DNA from: Sphingomonadales bacterium UBA6157
Lineage (GTDB): Bacteria > Pseudomonadota > Alphaproteobacteria > Sphingomonadales > Sphingomonadaceae
DNA: 64,000 nucleotides
Assembly: GCA_002423025.1 (NCBI GenBank)
Contig: DIUN01000023.1
Span: 6,005-70,004, forward strand
Direction: 5' to 3'
Of this stretch, positions 26,362-35,736 are shown piece by piece. The notes beneath the pieces are model-generated. The model was given only the letters and a program-made list of their open reading frames with translations, was not told the origin of the DNA and searched no databases. The translations under genes and the position numbers were made by a program. How positions within the stretch are numbered: the first letter of the stretch is position 1; every line of letters begins with the position of its first letter.

Positions 26362-27719
26362 CAGCGCCTCTTCTTCTTCGTGTTTTCCAGCTCATCAGCA
26401 GCGATGAGCGCGATATCGTCTGCCCGGATCCAGTCCGGCGTGCCACGCGGCAGGCCGCTGATGGCGATCTGCGCGTTGCGGGATGCGCCGAGCGCATTGC
26501 CCTCCAGGCTGAAGCGCTCGGCAGCGGCGAGCGCGGCGCGGGGCCGATCTCCATTGCGATCATAGATCACGCCAAGCTGGTACCAGGCAAAGGGATTTTC
26601 CCGGTCTCGTGCGATGGCTGTCTTGAGCAGCGGCTCGGCCTCGGCAAATAGCGCCTTGTCCTCCGAGGAGATCAGCGCATGGCCGAGCAGGGTCATGATC
26701 AGCGGCTCGCCGGGGGCGTTTGCGACAGCGCTGCGCAGCACCGGAATCGCATCTTGCGTGCGGCCGGATTCGAGCAGGATCTGGCCCTTCAGCTCCAGGA
26801 AATAGGGGTCGTTCGGGGACTTGGCGAGCAGCGCATCGGCCTCGGCCAGCGCCAGGTCGACAAAGGCCGAGCGATGCCAGGCATAGGCGCGGGCGTAATG
26901 CGCCGGGATCGACTTGTCGCTGTCCGGGTAGAGCCGCATGACGCGCTGCGGCTCCTCGATGAAGCCGATCAGCTTGCCCTTGATGCGCTGGAACTGCGCG
27001 GTCTTGGCGGCATCGGGCTTCTTTTCCCAATAGGGGCTGGCGCGATACACCGCCTCGAGATTGGCGATGCGCGTGCCGGAGAGCGGATGGGTGCGGGCGT
27101 ATTCGTTGCTCTGCGGGATGGCGAGGCGATACTCCTGGCCCTGCAGCTTCTTGAAGAAATCGATGGAGCCCTTGCCCGAGAGCCCGGCTGCGCCAAGGTA
27201 GCGGGCGCCAGCCTGGTCGGCGCGGCTCTCCTGATCGCGGTTGAAGGCGAGGAACTTGCCGGTGGCCGCCGCCGTGCCCATGCCGAGAATCGCCATGCCC
27301 GCCTCGCCGGCGCCGGCTGCCACGGCGGCCGCGCCGGCGATGAGCGAGAGCAGCGAGATGTTGGTGGCCGGCCCGGCACCCTCCCCGAAGCGGACATTGT
27401 GGCCGCCGGCGATATGCCCGAGCTCATGGGCGATCACGCCCTCCAGCTCATTGGCGTTGTCGGATGCGAGGATCAGCCCGGAGTGGATGAAGACATTCTG
27501 GCCGCCGGTGACAAAGGCGTTGATCGAGCTGTCCCCCACCAGCACCATCTGCACCGAGCGCGGATCAAGTTCAGCCGCCTTGATCAGCGGATCACCGATC
27601 TGGCGGAAATAATGCTCGGTTTCGGCATCGCGCAGGATGGATTGTGCGGTCGCCGGTCCGCCGGCCATCAGCATCGCGGCCAGCGCCAGCAGCGCGGTGA
27701 GGGGGCGGGGGGTGCGCAT
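26361..27719 (-). CDS. M48 family metalloprotease with TPR repeats (BepA-like)
   Basis: A 452-residue exported protein. A signal peptide with AMLMAGGPATAQ covers residues 1-26. The M48 domain has the zinc motif GVIAHELGHIAGGHN at about residues 100-115 and a later Glu ligand, with hydrophobic Ala/Gly stretches. A C-terminal half of tetratricopeptide repeats (about 260-430) follows. This is the BepA/LoiP arrangement, a periplasmic protease/chaperone acting on outer-membrane protein assembly and LptD. The downstream DsbA-like gene fits LptD disulfide handling, but that is inference from context. Confidence 0.9.
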   Translation of the reverse strand: MRTPRPLTALLALAAMLMAGGPATAQSILRDAETEHYFRQIGDPLIKAAELDPRSVQMVLVGDSSINAFVTGGQNVFIHSGLILASDNANELEGVIAHELGHIAGGHNVRFGEGAGPATNISLLSLIAGAAAVAAGAGEAGMAILGMGTAAATGKFLAFNRDQESRADQAGARYLGAAGLSGKGSIDFFKKLQGQEYRLAIPQSNEYARTHPLSGTRIANLEAVYRASPYWEKKPDAAKTAQFQRIKGKLIGFIEEPQRVMRLYPDSDKSIPAHYARAYAWHRSAFVDLALAEADALLAKSPNDPYFLELKGQILLESGRTQDAIPVLRSAVANAPGEPLIMTLLGHALISSEDKALFAEAEPLLKTAIARDRENPFAWYQLGVIYDRNGDRPRAALAAAERFSLEGNALGASRNAQIAISGLPRGTPDWIRADDIALIAADELENTKKKRR

Positions 27720-27836
27720 GGAACAAGCCTTGTCTAGCACGCCTGAACCCGCGGTGAAGCCTGTGCAGCGGTGCTGCGGCGTCAATTCGCGATCAGTGCC
27801 GGGTCGGCTGCGTCTGCTTGTGGCGGGTGCGGCCGA

Positions 27837-29324
27837 TCATGCCGCCGCCAGCAGCCGTGCCCGCCGCCGTGCGACGCTGGAGCCAAGCCCGAGTGCTTCG
27901 CGATATTTCACCACCGTCCGCCGCGCGATATCAAAGCCCTCGGCCTGCAGCAGCTCGGCCAGCTTCTCGTCCGAGAGTGTCTCGGCGCCCTCCGCCGCGA
28001 TCAGCCGGGCGATACGGTCCTTCACCGCCAGCGCCGAAGTGGCCTCGCCGCCATCCGATGAGCCGATGCCGCTGGTGAAGAAGTAACGCAGCTCGAACAG
28101 CCCGCGCTCGCACTGCAGGTACTTGTTCGAGGTGACGCGGCTCACCGTCGATTCGTGCATCTCGATCGCCTCGGCGATGGTGCGCAGCGTCAACGGCTTG
28201 AGATGCCCGACGCCATGCTCGAAGAAGCCGCGCTGGTGCTTCACCAGTTCCGCCGAAACCTTGACGATTGTGCGGGCGCGCTGGTCCAGCGCCTTCAGCA
28301 GCCAGTTGGCGCTGTGTACGCACTCGTTGATGAAGCTGTTGGTGGCCTTGTTGGCGCCACTGGCCAGCACGGCCTGATAGTCCCGGTCGATCAGCAGGCG
28401 CGGCATCGTCGCCTGGTTGAGCTCGATCTGCCACTCGCCATCCGGCCCCTGGCGCACGAACACATCGGCCACCACCGGCGCCGGGCGCTCGCCGCCGAAG
28501 CGCAGGCCCGGCTTGGGATCGTAATTCCGCAGTTCGTGGATCATGTCCGTCACATCTTCGCGGTCCACCCGGCAGATCCGAACTAGCGTGGCGATATCGC
28601 CACGCGCTACCAACTCGAGGTTGGCGATCAGCCGCGCCATCGCCGGATCATAGCGGTCCGCCTCGCGGGCCTGGATGGCGATGCACTCGGCCAGCGAGCG
28701 CGCGCCGACGCCGCTCGGCTCGAAGCGCTGGATGATGGCCAGCACGGCCTCCACCTCATCGGTGCCGATCCCGAGCCGCTCGGCGACCGTTTCGGCGCTT
28801 TCTGTCAGGTATCCGGATTCGTCGATCAGATCGATGAGGTGCCGGGCGATGACCAGTGCGGCGCCATCAAAGGCCGCGCTGGCCTGCGCCGAGAGCACAT
28901 CGGCGAGCGAGGCCTCGGCCGCGGCAAAGCTGTCAAAATCCACCGCCTCGCCATCGCCGCCGGGCGCCGGCGCGCCCCAATCGGCACTGTCGGAGGGGCC
29001 ATCATGGTGGAAGGCCTCGCCGGTATAATCGGCATCGAGCGGCGCATCGGCTGCGGTTTCGGCTCCCGGCGCCAGCAGCTGGTCAAGCCCGGAGCGGCTG
29101 GCGTCGAGCTCCACCGGCGGCGCGTCGCCGGCCGCCGCTTCCGCCGGGCCAGCGGTGTCCGCGCCGTCGCTGGTGCTGAGCAGCGGGTTCTTGTCCAGCT
29201 CCTCGCCGATATAGGCTTCCAGCTCGACATTGGTGAGTGTCAGCAGCTTGATGGCGAGCTGCAGCTGTGGCGTCATCACCAGCTGCTGGGATTGTCTCAG
29301 CTCAAGGCGTGGCCCCAATCCCAT
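27837..29324 (-). CDS. rpoN: RNA polymerase sigma-54 factor
   Basis: A 495-residue sigma-54. Region I is the Gln/Leu-rich start LRQSQQLVMTPQLQLAIKLL, region II is acidic (residues 60-140), and the core-binding and helix-turn-helix regions follow. The RpoN box ARRTVVKYREALGL is close to the C-terminus and recognises the -24 element. The ATG at 29324 puts region I at the N-terminus. lptB ends 7 bp upstream. The usual downstream hpf-ptsN are absent here and lie at 4.8-6.0 kb. Confidence 0.96.
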   Translation of the reverse strand: MGLGPRLELRQSQQLVMTPQLQLAIKLLTLTNVELEAYIGEELDKNPLLSTSDGADTAGPAEAAAGDAPPVELDASRSGLDQLLAPGAETAADAPLDADYTGEAFHHDGPSDSADWGAPAPGGDGEAVDFDSFAAAEASLADVLSAQASAAFDGAALVIARHLIDLIDESGYLTESAETVAERLGIGTDEVEAVLAIIQRFEPSGVGARSLAECIAIQAREADRYDPAMARLIANLELVARGDIATLVRICRVDREDVTDMIHELRNYDPKPGLRFGGERPAPVVADVFVRQGPDGEWQIELNQATMPRLLIDRDYQAVLASGANKATNSFINECVHSANWLLKALDQRARTIVKVSAELVKHQRGFFEHGVGHLKPLTLRTIAEAIEMHESTVSRVTSNKYLQCERGLFELRYFFTSGIGSSDGGEATSALAVKDRIARLIAAEGAETLSDEKLAELLQAEGFDIARRTVVKYREALGLGSSVARRRARLLAAA

Positions 29325-29331
29325 GGCGGGC

Positions 29332-30132
29332 CTAAAGGCTGAAGTCCTCGCCGAGATAGACACGGCGCACCGTCTCATCGGCCACCAGCGCCTGCGGCGT
29401 GCCTTCGAACAGCACCCGGCCATCGTAGATGATGCAGGCGCGATCGACGATTTCGAGTGTCTCGCGGACGTTGTGATCGGTGATCAGCACGCCGATGTCA
29501 CGATCCCGCAGCTGCACGACCAGTGCGCGGATATCGGCGATGGAGATGGGGTCGATGCCGGCGAAAGGCTCATCGAGCAGCATGATCGAGGGGTTGGCGG
29601 CCAGCGCCCGGGCGATCTCGCAGCGCCGCCGTTCACCGCCGGAAAGCGCCATGGCGGGCGCAGCGCGCAGCCGGGCGATATGGAACTCGCCGAGCAACGC
29701 CTCGAGCCGGGCGGCGCGGGCCACCGGATCAGGCTCCGAGACTTCGAGCACCGAGAGGATGTTCTGCTCCACCGTCATGCCACGGAAGATCGATGTCTCC
29801 TGCGGCAGATAGCCAAGGCCGAGCGCGGCGCGCCGGTACATCGGCAGTCCGGTGATATCATGGCCATCGAGCAGGATGCGGCCGGAATCGGGCATGGCCA
29901 GGCCCATGACCGAATAGAAGCAGGTGGTCTTGCCGGCGCCGTTCGGCCCGAGCAGGCCCACGACTTCGCCGCGGCGTACCGAGAGCGACACATCGCGCAG
30001 CACCACCCGCTTGTCATAGCGCTTGCCGATGCCATCGACGGAGAGCCCGCGCGCCACGCCAAGCGTCTCCGGGCGCTCCGGCGCCTCGACGGCAATCTCA
30101 TCGTCATCGAGCAGGGATTCGGTTTCGGCCAT
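29332..30132 (-). CDS. lptB: LPS export ABC transporter ATPase LptB
   Basis: A 266-residue ABC ATPase of the LptB2FGC complex that extracts lipopolysaccharide from the inner membrane. Walker A is GLLGPNGAGKTT, the signature is LSGGERRRCEIARAL, and Walker B is SIMLLDEPFAGIDP. The N-terminal 25-residue acidic extension (MAETESLLDDDE) is longer than in E. coli. I choose the ATG at 30132, with GGGAG upstream; a GTG four codons earlier is in frame. The usual lptC-lptA upstream partners are absent. Confidence 0.95.
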   Translation of the reverse strand: MAETESLLDDDEIAVEAPERPETLGVARGLSVDGIGKRYDKRVVLRDVSLSVRRGEVVGLLGPNGAGKTTCFYSVMGLAMPDSGRILLDGHDITGLPMYRRAALGLGYLPQETSIFRGMTVEQNILSVLEVSEPDPVARAARLEALLGEFHIARLRAAPAMALSGGERRRCEIARALAANPSIMLLDEPFAGIDPISIADIRALVVQLRDRDIGVLITDHNVRETLEIVDRACIIYDGRVLFEGTPQALVADETVRRVYLGEDFSL

Positions 30133-30187
30133 CGTCACTCCCACCCGGCAACCGCGTTGCGCAACCAGCCATTAAACTGGCGCGAAC

Positions 30188-30246
30188 TTTGCATAGGCAG
30201 CTGCAAACTACCTGTTCCGGTCGCGCTTGCAAAGCGAGCAGCTGCC
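30188..30246. repeat. Nested inverted repeats in the lptB / TSUP-permease divergent spacer
   Basis: GGCAGCTGC (30196-30204) pairs with GCAGCTGCC (30238-30246). TTTGCA (30188-30193) pairs with TGCAAA (30202-30207). CGCTT-3-AAGCG lies at 30224-30236. The three overlap within 60 bp of a divergent promoter region and may be operators; nothing more is visible. Confidence 0.35.
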
Positions 30247-30300
30247 AAAATTCCAGCCGAAATCGTTGTAATCGCGCCACAGCCGTCGCAAAGCAGCATC

Positions 30301-31065
30301 ATGGCCGCTCCCGAAACCTTCTCGCTGCTCACCCTGGCGCTGCTTTTCGCCACCGGCCTGTGGGCCGGCGCGCAGAATGCCCTGGCCGGCGGCGGCTCGT
30401 TCATCACCCTGCCGGCGCTCATCGCTGCCGGGCTGGATCCCAAGCTTGCCAACATCACCAGCACCATGGCGCTGTTCCCCGGCCAGATCACCACGGGGCT
30501 GGCCAGCCGCTCGCTGGTGGCCGGCGCCGAGCGGCTGTCGTTCCGCACCTTGGCGATCATCAGCTTCATCGGCGGCATCGCCGGCGCCTTTCTGCTGCTG
30601 GTCACGCCATCGCGCACCTTTGCCGCCATGGTGCCATGGCTGGTGCTGGCCGCCACGGCGCTGTTCGCCTGGAGCAGCTTCGGCCCCAAGCCCAAGGCCG
30701 GCAGCGAGCCGCCGCCCGCCTGGGTTTCGGCCATCATCCAGACCATCATCGCCACCTATGGCGGCTTCTTCGGCGGCGGCGCCGGCATCATGACGATTGC
30801 GGCGCTCACGCTCGCCCGCATGCCGGTGCGCAACGCCGGCGGCACCAAGAATGTGCTGGTCGGCCTCGCCAATCTCTCGGCCGCCGTGGTCTTCGCCTTT
30901 TCCGGCGCGGTGGCCTGGGTTGCGGCGCTTGCCATCGGCGTCGGCGCGATGATCGGCGGCTATGCCGGCGCCCGCGCCCTGAAGCTGCTGCCCGAGATGG
31001 TGCTCAAGGTCGGCGTCGTGCTGATCGGCGCCGGTCTTACAATCGGGTTGTTCCTCCGCGGCTAG
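30301..31065 (+). CDS. TSUP (TauE/SafE) family membrane permease
   Basis: A 254-residue protein with about eight hydrophobic helices and the internal TSUP duplication: AGAQNALAGGGSFITLPAL in the first half and TYGGFFGGGAGIMTIAAL in the second. TSUP proteins export sulfite, sulfoacetate or related organic anions; the substrate is unknown here. It starts at the ATG at 30301, is divergent from lptB, and overlaps the ftsK 3' end by 4 bp in convergent orientation. Confidence 0.9.
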   Translation: MAAPETFSLLTLALLFATGLWAGAQNALAGGGSFITLPALIAAGLDPKLANITSTMALFPGQITTGLASRSLVAGAERLSFRTLAIISFIGGIAGAFLLLVTPSRTFAAMVPWLVLAATALFAWSSFGPKPKAGSEPPPAWVSAIIQTIIATYGGFFGGGAGIMTIAALTLARMPVRNAGGTKNVLVGLANLSAAVVFAFSGAVAWVAALAIGVGAMIGGYAGARALKLLPEMVLKVGVVLIGAGLTIGLFLRG

Positions 31066-33458
31066 CGCCGCTGGCCGCGCTCATCGATCAGCACTTCGCG
31101 CCGGCCGACATGGTCGGGCGTGCTGACAAAGCCATCGCTTTCCATCCGCTCGATGATGCGCGCGGCGTTGTTGTAGCCCACGCGCAGCTGCCGCTGCAGA
31201 TAGCTCGTCGAGGCCTTTTGCGCCGTCGCGATGATCTCGATGGCGCGGGCATAGACCGCCTCCTCGTCATCGAGCGCGCCGCCGGCGCCGTTGCCGCGCG
31301 GCGCTCCCGGCGGCGGCGTGCCCTCCAGCGCCCACTGCCCGTCGATATCGGTCGGCTCCTCGGTGACAGCCTCGACATAGGCCGGCATGCCCTGCTTGCG
31401 CCAATGGTCGGCCACGGCCTCGACTTCGTCATCGGTCACGAACGGCCCGTGGACGCGCACCAGCTGCTTGCCGCCAGACATCCAGAGCATGTCCCCCTTG
31501 CCCAGCAGCTGCTCGGCGCCCTGCTCGCCAAGGATGGTGCGGCTGTCGATCTTGCTGGTCACCTGGAAGCTGATCCGCGTCGGCAAATTGGCCTTGATGA
31601 CGCCGGTGATGACATCCACCGATGGTCGCTGTGTTGCCATGATGAGATGGATGCCGGCGGCACGGGCCTTTTGCGCCAGCCGCTGGATCAGGAACTCCAC
31701 TTCCTTGCCGGCCGTCATCATCAGGTCGGCAAGTTCGTCCACCACCACCACGATCAGCGGCAGCGTCTCGAAATCGAGCACCTCCTCCTCGATGATCGGC
31801 GCTTCCGTCTCCGGGTCCCAGCCGGTCTGCACGCGGCGGATGAACGGCTTGCCGCTCGCCTTGGCTTCGATGACCTTCTGGTTGAAATTGGCGAGGCTGC
31901 GCACATTGATCGCCGACATCTGGCGATAGCGGTCCTCCATCTGCTCCACGGCCCATTTCAGCGCGCGGATGGCCTTTGGTGGATCGGTGACAACCGGCGC
32001 GAGCAGGTGCGGAATCCCGTCATAGGTCTTCAGCTCGAGCATCTTGGGGTCGATCATGATCATCCGGCACTGCGACGGCGGCAGCCGGTAGAGCAGCGAC
32101 AGGATCATGGCGTTGAGGCCGACAGACTTGCCCGAGCCGGTGGTGCCGGCGATCAGCAGGTGCGGCATCGGCGCGAGATCGGCGATGACCGGGTCGCCGG
32201 CAATGTCCTTGCCCAGGATCAGGGGCAGTGTGGCGGTGCGGTCCTCGAAGGCGCGGCTGCCAAGCAGCTCGGAGAGGCTGACCATCTCGCGATGCGAATT
32301 GGGCAGCTCGATGCCGATGACATTCTTGCCCGGCACCACTGCCACGCGGGCCGAGAGCGCGCTCATCGAGCGGGCAATATCGTCTGCCAGGCCGATGACA
32401 CGCGAGGCCTTGATGCCCGGTGCCGGCTCGAGCTCATACATGGTCACCACCGGGCCGGGGCGGACCTCGCCGATGCGGCCGCGCACGCCGAAATCCTCGA
32501 GCACCCCTTCGAGCAGCCGGGCGTTCTGTTCCAGCGCTGCTGTATCGATGCGCCGGGTCGGGGTGGCGGGCGGCGGCAGCAGCAGGTCCAGCCCCGGCAG
32601 GATGGCGCTGTCCCCAAGATCGAGCGAGGGCTGGCGCTCCTTTTGCTGGCGGCGGCCCGGAACCAGCCCGGCCTGCGGCTCGATGACAACGGTGCGCGGT
32701 GCGGCGGGCTGGGGGGCCTCGCCGGTATCTGTGTCATGCACCGGGGCGATGCGGCGCTCGGCGCGCGGTGCCACGGGAAGCTCATCTTCGGATTCCGCAT
32801 CACGGCGCATCATCAGCGCGATCCGCTCGACAAAGCTTTCCAGCTCATCCCAGCGGATGCCCCAGCCCCAGATGGCCAGGCCGAGGCCCAGCGGCACCAG
32901 CAGCACGGCAAGCAGCAGCCCCACCGGCACACCGTCCAGCGCGGCAATCTCGGCGATCGCCAATGTAAGGTTGCCGGAGAGGAAGCCGATGGTGCCGCCC
33001 GCGCCGGCAGGGGCGCCAAGGCTCGGCAGCTCCAGCGCGCCGGCCGCCGCCGCCAGCACCACCGCGCCGCCGCCGCTGGCCAGCACGGCGCGGCGCACGG
33101 CAAAGTCCGCCTTCTGGATCAGCCGCACGCCGCCCATGGCGATGGCGGGCGCCAGCACCAGCGCCGGCCAGCCGATGAGCTGCAGCAACAGGTCTGCGAC
33201 ATGGCTGCCGATGCTGCTGCCGATGTTGGTGGCAGCGCGGCCGGTGACGGTGTTGAACGAGGGATCATTGGGGGAATAGCTCAGCAGCGCGCCGATGAGC
33301 AGCGCCGCGAGCAGCACCAGCGCCGCGCCGCCGGCCCACAGCATGATGCCGGCGAGAAAGACTTTTGCCGCCACAAGCGCGCGCGCCACCGGGCCGGGCG
33401 GGCGGGCAGCGCCGGGCCGGCCGGGCTTGCCGGAGATTTTCGCGGCTCTGGTCGCCAT
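31062..33458 (-). CDS. ftsK: DNA translocase FtsK
   Basis: A 798-residue FtsK/SpoIIIE protein. Four membrane helices lie within about residues 30-200. A short linker follows (about 220-330), then the RecA-like motor with Walker A AGTTGSGKS, Walker B IVVVVDELADLMM, and the DNA-recognition gamma winged helix at the C-terminus (TSYLQRQLRVGYNNAARIIERM). It anchors at the division septum and pumps the replicated terminus regions apart for dimer resolution. The N-terminus is basic (KISGKPGRPG). Confidence 0.96.
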   Translation of the reverse strand: MATRAAKISGKPGRPGAARPPGPVARALVAAKVFLAGIMLWAGGAALVLLAALLIGALLSYSPNDPSFNTVTGRAATNIGSSIGSHVADLLLQLIGWPALVLAPAIAMGGVRLIQKADFAVRRAVLASGGGAVVLAAAAGALELPSLGAPAGAGGTIGFLSGNLTLAIAEIAALDGVPVGLLLAVLLVPLGLGLAIWGWGIRWDELESFVERIALMMRRDAESEDELPVAPRAERRIAPVHDTDTGEAPQPAAPRTVVIEPQAGLVPGRRQQKERQPSLDLGDSAILPGLDLLLPPPATPTRRIDTAALEQNARLLEGVLEDFGVRGRIGEVRPGPVVTMYELEPAPGIKASRVIGLADDIARSMSALSARVAVVPGKNVIGIELPNSHREMVSLSELLGSRAFEDRTATLPLILGKDIAGDPVIADLAPMPHLLIAGTTGSGKSVGLNAMILSLLYRLPPSQCRMIMIDPKMLELKTYDGIPHLLAPVVTDPPKAIRALKWAVEQMEDRYRQMSAINVRSLANFNQKVIEAKASGKPFIRRVQTGWDPETEAPIIEEEVLDFETLPLIVVVVDELADLMMTAGKEVEFLIQRLAQKARAAGIHLIMATQRPSVDVITGVIKANLPTRISFQVTSKIDSRTILGEQGAEQLLGKGDMLWMSGGKQLVRVHGPFVTDDEVEAVADHWRKQGMPAYVEAVTEEPTDIDGQWALEGTPPPGAPRGNGAGGALDDEEAVYARAIEIIATAQKASTSYLQRQLRVGYNNAARIIERMESDGFVSTPDHVGRREVLIDERGQRR

Positions 33459-33654
33459 GACCGAATGTCCCTATCCCGAAACGGGCCTGTTCACGCTTTG
33501 AACCAATATGGCCACGATGACGCACGGCGAGTCGCCGGTCAAGCACGGCCGCTTTCCCCGCCGCAACTTCGGGATGCCGCGGGCCAGCGCCGGCAGTGGG
33601 GGCCGGACATCATGTCCCTTGGGGCGGCGCAAGGGATGCGCTAAGTCTGCAGGC

Positions 33655-34872
33655 ATGAACGCAGATGTCATCATCATCGGAGGCGGGCTGATCGGCTCGA
33701 CTCTCGCCCTCGCTCTCGCCCGGCATGAGCTTACCAGCATCGTGGTGGATACCGCCGATCTGGAGGCAACCACCAGGGCCGGCTTCGATGGCCGGGCCAG
33801 CGCCGTGGCCTCCGCTTCGGCGCGGATGCTCGGCGCGCTGGGGCTGGGCGAGGTGCTGGAGAAGCACGGCTGCGCCATTCGCGGCATCCGCGTTACCGAC
33901 GGCACGGCACCGCAGTTCCTGCATTTCGAGGCCGGCGAGGGTGATGATCCGCTTGGCATCATGATGGAGAACCGGTTGCTGCGCATCGCGCTGCTTGCAG
34001 CCGTGCATGAGACGCCCGAGGTGACGCTGGTTGCCCCGGCAACGGTCGCCTCGCTGGTGCGCGATGCCCATGCCGCCACCGTCACGCTCACCGATGGCCG
34101 GGTGTTCAGCGCGCCGCTGGCGATTGCCGCCGATGGCCGCCGCTCCGCCACGCGCGAGTCTGCCGGCATCCGGCTGACGGGCTGGTCCTACCCCAATGCG
34201 GCGCTGGTCAGCATGGTGGCGCACACGGTTCCGCACGGTAATGTGGCCTGCGAGCTGTTCTACCCGTCCGGCCCGCTGGCGCTGCTGCCGATGGTCGACA
34301 GCGAGGATGGCCGCCCACGGACGGCGATCGTCTGGACAGTGGACGAGAGCGTTGCCGCTGGCGCCCGCAAGCTTGGCCCCAAGGCACTGGCTGCGGAAAT
34401 CGCGGCGCGGGTCGATGGCACGCTCGGCGAGATCGAGGTGATCGCGCCGCAGGCGGTGTGGCCGCTGGGCTATCACCATGCCGCGACCTACCAGGCCGAG
34501 CGGCTGTTGCTCATCGGTGATGCGGCGCATGGCATTCACCCGATTGCCGGGCAGGGGCTCAACATGGGCTTCCGCGACGTGGCGGCGCTCGCCGAAGTGC
34601 TGGTGGATGCGGCGCGGACCGGGCAGGACCTGGGCGCGCCCGACGTGCTGGCGCGCTATTGCGCCTGGCGCCGCTTCGATAATTCCGTGGTCGGCGCTGT
34701 CACCGATGGCCTCAACAAGCTGTTTGCCGTGCCGGGGCGGCTGCCGGCGGCGGTGCGCCGCTTCGGTTTGGCCGGGGTGCAGCGGCTGGGGCCGCTCAAG
34801 TCCCGCTTCATGGCCGAGGCGCGCGGGGAAACCGGGCAATTGCCAGCGTTGCTGCGGGGCGAGCTGGTTTAG
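33655..34872 (+). CDS. UbiH/UbiF/VisC family FAD-dependent monooxygenase
   Basis: A 405-residue class A flavin hydroxylase: the dinucleotide loop VIIIGGGLIGSTLAL (residues 4-18), the DG motif AADGRRSATRE (about 157-167), and the GD motif LLIGDAAHGIHPIAGQG (about 283-299). Such enzymes hydroxylate the ubiquinone ring (UbiH, UbiF, UbiI, UbiL/M in alphaproteobacteria); which position is acted on is not predictable. The start at 33655 matches the Rossmann fold position. It converges with the Trm112 gene. Confidence 0.88.
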   Translation: MNADVIIIGGGLIGSTLALALARHELTSIVVDTADLEATTRAGFDGRASAVASASARMLGALGLGEVLEKHGCAIRGIRVTDGTAPQFLHFEAGEGDDPLGIMMENRLLRIALLAAVHETPEVTLVAPATVASLVRDAHAATVTLTDGRVFSAPLAIAADGRRSATRESAGIRLTGWSYPNAALVSMVAHTVPHGNVACELFYPSGPLALLPMVDSEDGRPRTAIVWTVDESVAAGARKLGPKALAAEIAARVDGTLGEIEVIAPQAVWPLGYHHAATYQAERLLLIGDAAHGIHPIAGQGLNMGFRDVAALAEVLVDAARTGQDLGAPDVLARYCAWRRFDNSVVGAVTDGLNKLFAVPGRLPAAVRRFGLAGVQRLGPLKSRFMAEARGETGQLPALLRGELV

Positions 34873-34879
34873 GAGCGGC

Positions 34880-35071
34880 TCAGTCCGCCTGCGGGACTTC
34901 GCGGGCCTCCTCGATCAGCAGGATCGGCACGCCATCCCGAATCGGATAAGCCAGCCCAGCCCGATCCGAAACCAGCTCCTGCCGCGCTTCATCGAGCCGC
35001 AGCGGCGTGCGGCTCATCGGGCAGACGAGCATTGCCAGCAGCTTCGGATCAAGGCGCGGCGTCTCGCTCAC
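34880..35071 (-). CDS. Trm112 family protein
   Basis: A 63-residue protein with the Trm112/YcaR-like fold: [20 protein letters not shown] at the front and [18 protein letters not shown] at the end. Only one of the usual Cys pairs remains. In eukaryotes and archaea Trm112 activates methyltransferases; in proteobacteria its role is unclear. Its ATG overlaps the stop of the LON-domain gene (ATGA). Confidence 0.88.
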   Translation of the reverse strand: MSETPRLDPKLLAMLVCPMSRTPLRLDEARQELVSDRAGLAYPIRDGVPILLIEEAREVPQAD

Positions 35072-35736
35072 TGCAGCGTTGGCCGGTCGTTGCTGCCGCT
35101 GCCCTGCGCAAAGGTCATCAGCGCCGTGAGCGTTGCAGCGCGGCTGGCGAGCGTTTCGGCTTCCAGCAGCGCCTGCTTTTCCGCCGGGTCGAACGGGCAG
35201 ACGCTGGCCAGGGTCGTGACCAGCGATTCGTCATCGGCTGACTTTACCGCCTCCCAATCGGCCGATAGGCCCTGCGCGTCGAGATAGGTGCGCAGCACAT
35301 CCTCCAGCCCGGCGCGGGCGGCGGAGGCCAGCGCCGGCGGCTCGTCGCGATCATCCTGGAAGCCATGATAATCGGCGATCACCTGGCGGTAGAGCGTCAT
35401 GCGGTCCAGCTCGGCGGTGATCCGGAAGCGCGAGACGCCGGCGAGCGCGATAAGGATGCGGCCATCCTCCGTCTCGCGATAATCGGTGATGCGGCCGAGG
35501 CAGCCGACCTCATAGAGCGCCGGCGGCTTGCCGGTGCCGCGGGGCTGGACCATGCCGATGATGCGGTTGGCAGCGCCGGTCGCGGCCATGGCGTCCTTGA
35601 CCATGGCGAGGTAGCGCGGCTCGAAGATGTTGAGCGGCAGCAGGCCGCGCGGCAGCAGCAGCGCGCCCGTCAGCGGGAACACCGGCACGGCAACCGGCAA
35701 CGGCTCCTGTGGGTCGAAGGTTTCGTCGTCGCTCAT
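35068..35736 (-). CDS. LON substrate-binding domain protein
   Basis: A 222-residue stand-alone version of the N-terminal domain of Lon protease (LON/PUA-like). The core is [33 protein letters not shown] and [21 protein letters not shown]. It lacks ATPase and protease domains. Such proteins may bind unfolded substrates or act as adaptors. It overlaps the CnoX gene and the Trm112 gene by 4 bp each; the set CnoX-LON-Trm112 recurs in alphaproteobacteria. Confidence 0.87.
   Translation of the reverse strand: MSDDETFDPQEPLPVAVPVFPLTGALLLPRGLLPLNIFEPRYLAMVKDAMAATGAANRIIGMVQPRGTGKPPALYEVGCLGRITDYRETEDGRILIALAGVSRFRITAELDRMTLYRQVIADYHGFQDDRDEPPALASAARAGLEDVLRTYLDAQGLSADWEAVKSADDESLVTTLASVCPFDPAEKQALLEAETLASRAATLTALMTFAQGSGSNDRPTLQ

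Noticed and set aside
26679..27737. Open frame antisense to the M48 protease
   Set aside because: The sense frame has the HELGH zinc motif, signal peptide and TPR region.
30189..33644. Very long open frame antisense to ftsK (over 1,100 codons)
   Set aside because: It runs opposite to a complete, motif-confirmed ftsK and the TSUP gene, with low-complexity His/Arg/Gly-rich composition typical of the antisense frame in GC-rich DNA.
33459..33654. Possible N-terminal extension of the UbiH-type gene, or a small gene, in the ftsK/UbiH spacer
   Set aside because: The frame is open but the residues are unlike any family and the Rossmann motif begins right after the chosen ATG.
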